A stretch of DNA of 64,000 nucleotides from Christiangramia forsetii KT0803. GTDB taxonomy: Bacteria; Bacteroidota; Bacteroidia; Flavobacteriales; Flavobacteriaceae. Every line of letters starts with the position of its first letter. Position 1 is the stretch's first letter. Made by a program: the position numbers and the translations under genes. The notes below the pieces were generated by a model. It was not told the origin of the DNA, searched no databases, and saw only the letters and a program-made list of their open reading frames with translations. The DNA lies in the NCBI RefSeq assembly GCF_000060345.1, contig NC_008571.1:496001-560000 (forward strand), written 5' to 3'. Positions 25,714-33,043 of the stretch are shown piece after piece.

Positions 25714-26723
25714 TGAGATACGACAGACAAATAACCTTAGATGAAGTTGGAGATTCCGGACAGGAAAAACTCAGCAATAGCAGTGTGCTCATAATTGGTG
25801 TGGGCGGACTTGGTTGCCCTGCTGCACAATATCTTGTGGGAGCAGGTATTGGAAAGATCGCATTGATGGATCACGATAAAGTTTCCATCAGCAATTTGCA
25901 TCGCCAAGTTTTATATAATGAGAATGATATTGGAAGATCGAAAGCTATGGTTAGTCAGGAAAAACTGCAGCAATTAAATAGTGAGATCGAAATAGTTGCC
26001 ATTGATGAAGCTCTGAGTATTGAAAATGCAGAAAAGCTTTTTAGTCAATATGATCTTATCCTTGACGGAACGGATAATTTTGAGACCAAATACCTTATCA
26101 ATGATGCCTGTATTTTAGCTAATAAACCCTGGGTTTATGCTTCGATCTATAAAAATGAAGGTCAGTTATCTGTTTTTAATTATCAAAATGGACCATCGTA
26201 TAGATGTCTTTTTCCTAAGACTACCAGAAACAATGTGAGTTGTGAAGCCACAGGTGTTCTGGGAGTAGTTCCAGGAATCTTTGGAATGCTTCAGGCGATG
26301 GAAGTTTTAAAGATTCTATTAGGAGTTGGAAATTTGCTTTCCGGAAAACTGAAAATATCCAATTTGCTAATTGGTTCAGAACAAATTATGAATATTCAGA
26401 AAAGGGAAAAAGAAATCGAAAAGATCAGGGAAAGTGGAATTATTCCGGTGATAATTGAATGTAAGATCAATGACAATACAAGACTATATCTAGATATCCG
26501 TGAAATTTTTGAGCAACCCAAGATCACTTCAGAAAAAGTGATACAAATACCGATGAGTGATCTAGATGAAAGACTTTGGGAAATTCCGAAAGAAGAAGAG
26601 ATTTTCGTCTTTTGCCAGTCTGGTAAACGAAGTAAGAAAATAGTAGACCTATTGAAAGCCGAATACGGTTTCGAGAATCTAAACAATGTAGAAGGAGGGA
26701 TAGAAACAATAATATATGGATAA
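25713..26723 (+). CDS. MoeB/ThiF-like adenylyltransferase fused to rhodanese, zinc cysteines missing
   Basis: This 336-aa E1-like enzyme should activate the MoaD C-terminus. Visible are the nucleotide loop GVGGLGCPAAQYL (~29-41), the DGTDNFETKYLIND block, and the conserved Cys C177 in VSCEATGVLG. A C-terminal rhodanese domain has its active Cys C301 in FCQSGKRS. The usual CxxC zinc pairs are not intact: the first reads SYRC where CYRC is expected, and the later pair is absent. The fusion would let one protein adenylate MoaD and deliver sulfur. It overlaps moaE by 8 bases. Confidence 0.87.
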   Translation: MRYDRQITLDEVGDSGQEKLSNSSVLIIGVGGLGCPAAQYLVGAGIGKIALMDHDKVSISNLHRQVLYNENDIGRSKAMVSQEKLQQLNSEIEIVAIDEALSIENAEKLFSQYDLILDGTDNFETKYLINDACILANKPWVYASIYKNEGQLSVFNYQNGPSYRCLFPKTTRNNVSCEATGVLGVVPGIFGMLQAMEVLKILLGVGNLLSGKLKISNLLIGSEQIMNIQKREKEIEKIRESGIIPVIIECKINDNTRLYLDIREIFEQPKITSEKVIQIPMSDLDERLWEIPKEEEIFVFCQSGKRSKKIVDLLKAEYGFENLNNVEGGIETIIYG

Positions 26724-27159
26724 GAATAAACCAAAAAAAGTATTTGTACAGGGCGCAATTCCCCCAGAAAAGATTGCGACTTCCATTGCGAACCATCAGT
26801 CTAAAACTAACATTGGTGCGCATAGCATCTTTTTAGGTCAGATTCGAGCAGATAAAACTGATGGAAAAACAGTGAGCGCTATCCATTATTCAGCATACGA
26901 GGAAATGGCAGAGAATGTCTTTCATGAGATAAGAGAAGCGGCCTTTTTAAGATTTAATATTACTTGTGCGCATATCTATCATAGTCTAGGCGAAGTGAAA
27001 ACCGGGGAAATATGTCTTTTTGTATTTACATCTTCGGCACATAGAAAGATTGCCATAGAAGCCTGCAATTATTTTGTAGAAGAGATCAAGGCTAATGTGC
27101 CAATTTTCGGGAAAGAGATTTTTGAAGATGAAACCCATCAATGGAAAGTTAATAAATAA
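26716..27159 (+). CDS. moaE: MoaE, large subunit of molybdopterin synthase
   Basis: MoaE converts cyclic pyranopterin monophosphate to molybdopterin using MoaD thiocarboxylate. Family blocks include GAHSIFLGQIRAD, HYSAYEEMAE, IYHSLGEVKTGEICLFV, the AHRKIAIEAC helix, and the active-site Lys region VPIFGKEIF. The 147-aa length is usual. ATG overlaps the moeB-like gene and its stop touches the moaCB start. Confidence 0.94.
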   Translation: MDKNKPKKVFVQGAIPPEKIATSIANHQSKTNIGAHSIFLGQIRADKTDGKTVSAIHYSAYEEMAENVFHEIREAAFLRFNITCAHIYHSLGEVKTGEICLFVFTSSAHRKIAIEACNYFVEEIKANVPIFGKEIFEDETHQWKVNK

Positions 27160-28055
27160 TGGTTGATATTACCCATAAGATAAATACGTTGAGAGAAGCG
27201 ACCGCGATTGCAATCGTACGAACTTCCAGCGAAGAAACGATCAAGGCAATCCAGAGAAACAGCGTTCCGAAGGGGAATGTATTTGAAATGGCTAAAGCTG
27301 CAGGTTTACTTGGGGTTAAGAAAACTCCAGATCTTTTACCAGATTGCCATCCGATGCCTATAGAATATACTGGAATTGAATACGAGATCAACGGACACGA
27401 GATCAAGATCTCTATGACCGTTAAAACTATTTACAAGACAGGCGTAGAGGTTGAAGCAATGCATGGAGCCAGTATCGTGGCCTTGACGATTTATGACATG
27501 CTAAAACCAATTGATAAGAATGTCGAAATAGGTACGATCAAACTTCAGCAGAAAAAGGGCGGAAAATCTTCTTATAAAATAGATGCCGAAGGGCTTACTG
27601 CAAAAGTAGTGGTGTGTTCAGATACTATTTCCAAAGGAAAAGGAAAAGATAAAGCCGGGAAAGCGATCGTTTCCAAATTGGAAGAATTAGGTATTAAAGC
27701 TGAAAAGGTCATCATTCCAGATGAAGCAGAAGAAATCACTTCAGCCTTAATTAAAGCAGAGACCGAGTTGGTTATTTTCACCGGTGGCACGGGCGTTGGT
27801 CCACGGGATGTAACGCCTGAAACCATTGAATCGTTACTGGATCTTCGGTTAAAAGGAGTGGAGGAGCAAATGCGGAATTATGGTCAGCAGCGCATGCCAT
27901 ATGCGATGTTATCAAGATCTGTTGCGGGGATTGTAAAAGACAAAGTTGTGCTAGCGTTGCCGGGATCAACGAAAGGAGCTGCAGAATGCATGGATGCGAT
28001 ATTTCCACATGTATTGCACATTTTTAAAGTGATAGAAGGAAAAAGACATGATTGA
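27159..28055 (+). CDS. moaCB: MoaC-MoaB fusion protein
   Basis: Two enzymes in one 298-aa chain. Residues 1-~148 are MoaC, which forms cyclic pyranopterin monophosphate: DITHK at the start, DLLPDCHPMPI, VEVEAMHGASIVALTIYDM, and KGGKSS. Residues ~150-298 are MoaB/MogA-like, which adenylates molybdopterin before Mo insertion: VVCSDTISKGKGKDKAG, FTGGTGVGPRDVTPE, and LPGSTKGA. MoaC-MoaB fusions are known in some bacteria. The fusion links an early and a late step. moaA overlaps its 3' end by 8 bases. Confidence 0.93.
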   Translation: MVDITHKINTLREATAIAIVRTSSEETIKAIQRNSVPKGNVFEMAKAAGLLGVKKTPDLLPDCHPMPIEYTGIEYEINGHEIKISMTVKTIYKTGVEVEAMHGASIVALTIYDMLKPIDKNVEIGTIKLQQKKGGKSSYKIDAEGLTAKVVVCSDTISKGKGKDKAGKAIVSKLEELGIKAEKVIIPDEAEEITSALIKAETELVIFTGGTGVGPRDVTPETIESLLDLRLKGVEEQMRNYGQQRMPYAMLSRSVAGIVKDKVVLALPGSTKGAAECMDAIFPHVLHIFKVIEGKRHD

Positions 28056-29040
28056 AGAGAAAAAGCAAATAGTAGATAATTTTGGACGAAAACATACCTA
28101 TCTCAGGATTTCCCTGACCGACAGGTGTAATCTTCGATGTTTTTACTGTATGCCGGAGGAAGGGATCGAGCTGATGGAGAAATCCAGTATAATGACCATC
28201 GAAGAAATCATTGAACTCGCTACCAAATTCAGAGATTTGGGGGTGGATACGATTCGACTAACCGGTGGCGAGCCCTTGGTGCGTAAGAATTTTGGATACC
28301 TGGTGGAGGAATTGGCAAAACTGGGTGTGACCTTAAAGATCACCACCAACGGAATTATGTTAGATAGATACCTGGAACTTTTTCAGAAGATAGGTTTGAA
28401 AAAGATCAATCTTAGCCTGGATACTTTGAATAAAGCAAGATCGGTTTTTATTACCAAGCGTGATTACTTTGATCGTATCTGGAAAAATATTCAGCAGGCA
28501 TTGGAAATGGATATGGAAGTGAAGCTGAATATTGTCCTCATCAAAACTGTGAATGACAAAGAGATCAATGATTTTATTGAGCTCACCAAACATAAAAACC
28601 TGACCGTTAAATTTATTGAATTCATGCCATTTAAAGGTAATAAATGGGACTGGAGTAAAGGAGTGGGGAAACAGGAAATTCTGGATACTATTTCTGAAAA
28701 GTTTGGAAGTATTAAGGAACTGGAAAACCCGAAACATAGTACATCTACCAATTTTAAAGTTCCGGGACATGTGGGGAATTTTGCCATTGTAAGTACGATC
28801 ACCAATCCATTTTGCAGTGAATGCAATCGTATTCGGGTGACGGCCGACGGGAAGATGAAGAACTGTCTTTTTGCCAATTCTGAGACCGATCTGCTTACGC
28901 CACTTCGGAATGGGGAGAAAATGGAAGAGTTGATTATAAATGCGATCAAAACCAAAAAATATTCCCGTGACGGGATGGATGTAAAAATGGATGCCGATCA
29001 CTATGAAAATAACCGTTCAATGATCTCAATAGGTGGATAA
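28048..29040 (+). CDS. moaA: GTP 3',8-cyclase MoaA
   Basis: MoaA, a radical SAM enzyme, opens Mo-cofactor synthesis from GTP. The SAM cluster uses C27, C31 and C34 (CNLRCFYC). The GTP-side cluster uses C256, C259 and C273 (CSECNRIRVTADG...C). The chain ends in the required ISIGG tail (330 aa). It overlaps both neighbours: 8 bases with moaCB, and its stop shares a base with the moeA ATG. Confidence 0.96.
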   Translation: MIEEKKQIVDNFGRKHTYLRISLTDRCNLRCFYCMPEEGIELMEKSSIMTIEEIIELATKFRDLGVDTIRLTGGEPLVRKNFGYLVEELAKLGVTLKITTNGIMLDRYLELFQKIGLKKINLSLDTLNKARSVFITKRDYFDRIWKNIQQALEMDMEVKLNIVLIKTVNDKEINDFIELTKHKNLTVKFIEFMPFKGNKWDWSKGVGKQEILDTISEKFGSIKELENPKHSTSTNFKVPGHVGNFAIVSTITNPFCSECNRIRVTADGKMKNCLFANSETDLLTPLRNGEKMEELIINAIKTKKYSRDGMDVKMDADHYENNRSMISIGG

Positions 29041-30206
29041 TGGTAAGAATTGAAGAGGCTATAAAGATCATTCAAGATCAGGATATTAAATTGAAAACTG
29101 AAATTAGAAAACTTATTAATTGTCTTGGATTTTCCATTTCCGAAGATTTTGTCGCGCCTTTCGCCATGCCTTCTTTCGATAATTCTGCGATGGATGGTTA
29201 TGCCTTATGCGGAATCATTCAAGAATATAAAATTGTTGGTGAAGTTGCTGCTGGAAACATAAGTGAGATCGATTTGAAAGAAGGCGAGGCCGTGCGGATC
29301 TTTACCGGGGCAAAAGTTCCAGAAAACACGACCGCCGTGATGATGCAGGAAAAGGCCAAAGTAAATGGCGATAAATTGATCCTGGAGGAGCAACCAAAAG
29401 AAGGGCAGAGTATTCGGAGGAAAGGTGGGCAACTGGAAGAAGGTCAGCTGGTTTTTGAAAAAGGTTATGCGATCACTCCCGCAGGAATTGGGATGATAGC
29501 AAGCCTGGGAATTGAAAAAGTAGAGGTCTATAAAAAACCGGTCATCAATTTGATCACCACGGGGGATGAACTGATTACTCCCGGAAAATTTAAAAAGGAA
29601 GGACAGATCTACGAATCCAATAGCTATGCGCTGGCAGTTGCATGTGAGCAATTCGGATTTCCTGTACAACATAGATTACAGATCGAGGACAATTTTGAAT
29701 CCATAAAATCTGGAATAAAAAAATCTATTGAAAATACTGATATTCTAATCCTTTCCGGCGGAATTTCAGTAGGAGACTATGATTTTGTAAAACAGGCGCT
29801 TGAAGAAAATGGAGTAGAGGAGCAGTTTTATAAAGTGTTTCAGAAACCTGGGAAACCATTGTTTTTCGGAAGAAAAGAAAATAAATTTGTTTTTGCACTC
29901 CCAGGAAACCCGGCCTCTTCGCTAAGTTGTTTTTATATCTATGTGTTACCATTTCTTCAAAAATTCAGTGGTTTTCAAGAATGCGGATTACCAAAATATT
30001 CTTTTTCCATAAGTCATGATTTTGAAAACAGATCAGATCGGCCTTCGTTTCTAAAAGCGAAAGTCATTAACGATAATGTTCAAATTCTGGATGGGCAGGG
30101 TTCTTCGATGATACAGTCGATGGCAAAAGGTAATGCTCTGGCTTTTATAGATGCTGAAACTTCAGCAAAAAAAGGAGATCAAATTGATTGTTATTTAATT
30201 TCATAG
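29040..30206 (+). CDS. moeA: Molybdopterin molybdenumtransferase MoeA
   Basis: MoeA inserts molybdate into adenylylated molybdopterin. The four-domain layout is visible: PSFDNSAMDGYAL early (~42-54), GEAVRIFTGAKVPENTTAVMMQE (~82-104), the MoCF domain with TTGDELITPG (~176) and ILSGGISVGDYDFVKQ (~237), and FALPGNPASSLSCFYIYVLP (~285-304). The 388-aa length is normal. The TSUP permease follows after one base. Confidence 0.95.
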   Translation: MVRIEEAIKIIQDQDIKLKTEIRKLINCLGFSISEDFVAPFAMPSFDNSAMDGYALCGIIQEYKIVGEVAAGNISEIDLKEGEAVRIFTGAKVPENTTAVMMQEKAKVNGDKLILEEQPKEGQSIRRKGGQLEEGQLVFEKGYAITPAGIGMIASLGIEKVEVYKKPVINLITTGDELITPGKFKKEGQIYESNSYALAVACEQFGFPVQHRLQIEDNFESIKSGIKKSIENTDILILSGGISVGDYDFVKQALEENGVEEQFYKVFQKPGKPLFFGRKENKFVFALPGNPASSLSCFYIYVLPFLQKFSGFQECGLPKYSFSISHDFENRSDRPSFLKAKVINDNVQILDGQGSSMIQSMAKGNALAFIDAETSAKKGDQIDCYLIS

Positions 30207-30207
30207 G

Positions 30208-30963
30208 ATGCCCTTAGAATATTTGCCTGTCATTTTTTTCTTTATCGCGTTGTTCTATAGTTCGGTTGGTTTTGGCGGCGGATCCAGTTACCTGGCCATT
30301 TTGAGCCTTTTTTTAACCGACTTCTACGAAATTCGGTCAACTGCCTTAATTTTGAATATTTGTGTGGTCACAATTGGTACAATTATATTCATAAAAAATA
30401 ACGTCTTAAAGCCCAAACTGATCTGGCCTTTTTTTATTTTTAGTTTTCCCATGGCTTATCTGGGTGCTATGGTAAAATTATCTGAAACTGTATTTTTTCT
30501 GATTTTGGGAAGTGCGCTGATACTAGCAGGAATTTTTATGATCTTGAAATTTGTAAATAGTAAACTTGAATCCCAGGAATTTTCATATCTGAAGAAGTTT
30601 GCATTGGGAGGAAGCATTGGGTTACTTTCGGGTATTTCCGGAATTGGTGGCGGTATATTTTTATCTCCGTTTTTGAACCTGTTAAAATGGAAAGATCCCA
30701 GAACAATAGCTTCGCTAGCTTCAGTATTTATTCTGGTGAATTCCATAGCGGGAGTTGTAGGCCTGAAAGTAGCCGGAACTTTTCGGTTGGATTATCATCT
30801 GGTAGTACAACTAATTATCGGGGTAGCTTTTGGCGGAAGTATAGGTTCTTACCTTTCAAATAAAAAGTTTGACCTGAAATTACTGCGAATTCTAACCGCT
30901 ATTTTGGTTTTTTATGTAGGCGTCAGACTGGTGTTATTTAACGGTTTTGGAGTACGTATTTAA
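30208..30963 (+). CDS. TSUP (TauE/SafE) family permease
   Basis: This 251-aa membrane protein has about eight helices and the two family repeats marked SSVGFGGGSSYLAI near the start and ISGIGGGIFLSPFL in the middle (~147-160). TSUP proteins move sulfur-containing or organic anions such as sulfite and sulfoacetate. As last gene of the cofactor operon, one base after moeA, it may export a by-product or import a sulfur or oxyanion. Whether it could carry molybdate is speculation, although no modABC is seen. Confidence 0.85.
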   Translation: MPLEYLPVIFFFIALFYSSVGFGGGSSYLAILSLFLTDFYEIRSTALILNICVVTIGTIIFIKNNVLKPKLIWPFFIFSFPMAYLGAMVKLSETVFFLILGSALILAGIFMILKFVNSKLESQEFSYLKKFALGGSIGLLSGISGIGGGIFLSPFLNLLKWKDPRTIASLASVFILVNSIAGVVGLKVAGTFRLDYHLVVQLIIGVAFGGSIGSYLSNKKFDLKLLRILTAILVFYVGVRLVLFNGFGVRI

Positions 30964-31267
30964 AATATTTCATTCAAGTATAAAGTTAATAGAACAGTAG
31001 GATGACTAATTTCAAAATGTTAATTATCAGTAGTTGAGAAATAAACTTTAAATATCAACATTTATAGAACCGAGCAATAAATCAAACTTCTCATTCCATA
31101 TGAACTTATAATTTAACATACCTTGTCGGAGTTTTCTTATAACTAAAATAACGTGTATTTTTTTCAAATTGAAGTGATATACACTTATATAAGCTCAAAT
31201 TTAAAGATGCCTAAAAGTTACCTTATATATAAATCTTATAACCTCCTTCAGTTAGAGGATACGTAAC
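30964..31267. other. Gap between TSUP gene and attR
   Basis: AT-rich DNA with no frame I can assign on either strand. Just before attR, about 31249-31267, the bases GTTAGAGGATACGTAA could be the decayed body of a tRNA-Arg copy, with ACG at 31261-31263. No integrase relic was recognised. Confidence 0.5.
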
Positions 31268-31293
31268 CCAGGTTTGAATCCTGGCAAGGTCAC
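31268..31293 (+). repeat. attR-like direct repeat (tRNA-Arg 3' end)
   Basis: Identical over 26 bases to 13688-13713. No intact tRNA precedes it, so the functional tRNA is at the left end. Confidence 0.88.
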
Positions 31294-31296
31294 AAG

Positions 31297-31338
31297 AATA
31301 AAAAGATCTGTAGTCACTACTGCACGTCTTTTTATTTT
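31297..31338 (+). terminator. Hairpin after attR, probably the original tRNA-Arg terminator
   Basis: A perfect 10-bp outer stem AATAAAAAGA/TCTTTTTATT (31297-31306 with 31327-31336) encloses a small GTAG/CTAC stem, and T-rich sequence follows. It would have ended the tRNA transcript before insertion. Confidence 0.55.
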
Positions 31339-31460
31339 AAATAAGTCTTTTAAGAGTCTATAAAATTTGAATAATCCTGAGATTAACCAAATTTACTTTC
31401 GGTATAAAATGGAAGGTTAAAAGGTAGTATGACGAAAATAGGAATCATTCCTCAGAATAA

Positions 31461-31489
31461 AAAAAGGATGTCGTAGGGACATCCTTTTT
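31461..31489 (-). terminator. Terminator of the M57 protease gene
   Basis: A 12-bp stem (31461-31472 with 31478-31489, AAAAAGGATGTC/GACATCCTTTTT). On the minus strand the U-tract side faces away from the gene stop. Confidence 0.75.
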
Positions 31490-31524
31490 AAGTTTGGCTT
31501 TTCTAACAATTTAATACTTGAGAA

Positions 31525-32376
31525 TTAGTATAGATACTCCAAAGCAACTTCATCATAGTATCCAAAGTTTCCAGATTCTGAAGAACTGAAACAAGACAGC
31601 ATTACAGAGTTGGAGTCATATCCAGTTGGGGTTCCGGGAATATGTACAGCTCCATCAGGATTAGCACTTTCTCCGCTCTGACCACAACTCTGACGGCTAA
31701 ACCAGTCTGTATGGCGCATTCCTAGAGTGTGACCCATCTCATGTGTCATCACGTGCTCATTTGTAGCGGTGCTGTAATTTTCCATTCCGCTGTAAATTTG
31801 GATGAATTTATATGGATTTCCGTTACTTGGAAAGCCGGCTACACCACCTGCCTGGCCATTTTGAGTTTGGTAAACCACAATATCGTAAGCCTGATAATTG
31901 GTTCCAAAAGTTAGGGTGAAATTAAGTCCAATGTTAAGTGCATTATAATTATTTACAGCACGTTGTAGGGCAGATCTTTGCTTAGACGTTAAACCCTGTC
32001 CAGCGCCTCCGGTGTATCCAATAACATTAACGTTTCTTGGGCTACTTACAAGGTTGTAGGTGCGGTACTGCTTGTTGGTGATATCTCCAGGTTCCATTTC
32101 TGAAAGAGTCTCCTGACTCATTAAAATATCTCCTTCAATTTGGAAAACCGATTCGCTTTCACCGTTTAGATTTTTTTGCGTAATAACTTCAATATGTTTA
32201 GAGTTAAAATTAAGTTCTTTCACTTTTTCTCTAACCGCATCTGTTACTACTAATTCCTGGTCGGCTTTTGCAACATCATTTTCTACGGTTGCTTTGTTTC
32301 CTGCTTCTTCTTTCTGGCAGGAAGTGATGCTTAATGAAGTAGCAATCACAGATAAAAATAGAAATCTTTTAATCAT
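31525..32376 (-). CDS. M57-type (HEIGH) zinc metalloprotease lipoprotein
   Basis: A 283-aa secreted protease. The signal peptide ends in SITSC (Cys20, lipobox). A propeptide-like region covers ~25-110. The zinc site HEMGHTLGMRH spans 212-222 with the third ligand H222, and TDW follows, as in the dual-action HEIGH/M57 group. C231 and another Cys near 265 could form a disulfide. It may act at the cell surface. It diverges from the small lipoprotein and kinase genes, and an operator-like box (32446-32460) sits upstream of its promoter box. Confidence 0.86.
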   Translation of the reverse strand: MIKRFLFLSVIATSLSITSCQKEEAGNKATVENDVAKADQELVVTDAVREKVKELNFNSKHIEVITQKNLNGESESVFQIEGDILMSQETLSEMEPGDITNKQYRTYNLVSSPRNVNVIGYTGGAGQGLTSKQRSALQRAVNNYNALNIGLNFTLTFGTNYQAYDIVVYQTQNGQAGGVAGFPSNGNPYKFIQIYSGMENYSTATNEHVMTHEMGHTLGMRHTDWFSRQSCGQSGESANPDGAVHIPGTPTGYDSNSVMLSCFSSSESGNFGYYDEVALEYLY

Positions 32377-32405
32377 AATGTATTGTTTTGGGTTATTAAT
32401 GAAGC

Positions 32406-32413
32406 CAAAACTA
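32406..32413 (-). promoter_or_regulatory. Promoter -7 box of the M57 protease gene
   Basis: On the minus strand it reads TAGTTTTG (TAnnTTTG). It lies 29 bases upstream of the ATG. No -33 TTTG is seen at the usual distance, as expected of an activator-dependent promoter. Confidence 0.55.
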
Positions 32414-32445
32414 GTTTGATACCTGTTGAATATCTAAAAATTTAC

Positions 32446-32460
32446 CATACAAAGTGTAAG
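32446..32460 (-). promoter_or_regulatory. Operator-like box upstream of M57 gene
   Basis: Minus strand CTTACACTTTGTATG, an imperfect palindrome. It matches the box at 32583-32597 in 13 of 15 positions. It is separated by exactly 32 bases from the -7 box at 32406-32413. Confidence 0.5.
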
Positions 32461-32582
32461 TCTAAAATATCAACATATGATTTAAATTTTTGTAGGTTTA
32501 GCTTTTATATGGGATGACGAGCACCTTCTGGGCATCATTTTTTTATTCTCTTGAATCCAAAACTTCTAAAGTATGTTTTTAG

Positions 32583-32597
32583 CTTACATTTTGTAAG
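32583..32597 (+). promoter_or_regulatory. Operator-like palindrome upstream of small lipoprotein gene
   Basis: CTTACATTTTGTAAG is a perfect inverted repeat (CTTACA-TTT-TGTAAG), extended by G/C on each side. It is exactly 32 bases upstream of the -7 box at 32630-32637, the same spacing as its partner on the other strand. A likely binding site of the response regulator encoded at 34989. Confidence 0.55.
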
Positions 32598-32629
32598 CAT
32601 TATGAATAGTCTACTTAAATACTAGATTA

Positions 32630-32637
32630 TAGATTTG
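32630..32637 (+). promoter_or_regulatory. Promoter -7 box of the small lipoprotein gene
   Basis: TAGATTTG (TAnnTTTG), without a good -33 element. The predicted start of transcription leaves a leader of about 115 bases before the ATG at 32760. Confidence 0.5.
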
Positions 32638-32759
32638 GGATGCTTTATTTTTAAATTTCTATTTTGAATTTTATATCATTATTAAACATGATAAAGAACT
32701 TTAAGAAGAACGTTTAATAAATGAAGTCTAAACATTAATTTATAACTAAAACTTGAACT

Positions 32760-32933
32760 ATGATAACCAAAACTAAAATCTTATTCGCTATTGTTTTATG
32801 TAGCGCAGCTTTTATTTCCTGTGAACCGGAAGCTTTACCTGAACAGGAGATAATTACAAAAGTTTCTGATGATATAGATCCAGTAGGCACCGGGAATGAA
32901 CAAAATGATGAAGAGCATCGAGGAGAAGATTAA
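32760..32933 (+). CDS. Small acidic lipoprotein, 57 aa
   Basis: ATG 32760 to TAA 32931-32933. The sequence opens MITKTKILFAIVLCSAAFISCE, a lipoprotein signal with Cys21 in the lipobox, followed by a strongly acidic tail (EPEALPEQE, DDIDPVG, NDEEHRGED). A terminator follows within 25 bases, so this is a complete small transcription unit. It lies between two operator-like boxes and a TPR histidine kinase. It could be a secreted signal, a sensor accessory or an inhibitor of the divergent protease. I recognise no family. Confidence 0.75.
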   Translation: MITKTKILFAIVLCSAAFISCEPEALPEQEIITKVSDDIDPVGTGNEQNDEEHRGED

Positions 32934-32955
32934 CACTTGAATAAATATAATATCG

Positions 32956-32981
32956 AACCCTGGTTTTCCGGGGTTTTTTAT
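32956..32981 (+). terminator. Terminator after the small lipoprotein gene
   Basis: Stem AACCCTGG/CCGGGGTT (32956-32963 with 32968-32975) followed by a T run. It could attenuate reading into the kinase gene. Confidence 0.7.
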
Positions 32982-33043
32982 TTTAGCTTTCTGAATAACA
33001 AATTATTTCTATCAGCATTAGATTTTTTATACTCTTAGCTACA

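Larger units (their letters stand above)
13688..31293. mobile_element. Genomic island at tRNA-Arg carrying molybdoenzymes and cofactor genes
   Basis: The 17.6-kb segment is bounded by 26-bp copies of the tRNA-Arg 3' end. It contains IS debris at the left end and about 16 genes of one theme: molybdenum hydroxylases and their cofactor. The genes outside are ordinary chromosomal functions. No integrase, relaxase or phage gene remains, so the island appears fixed. Calling it an integrated element is inference from the repeats and gene content. Confidence 0.75.
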
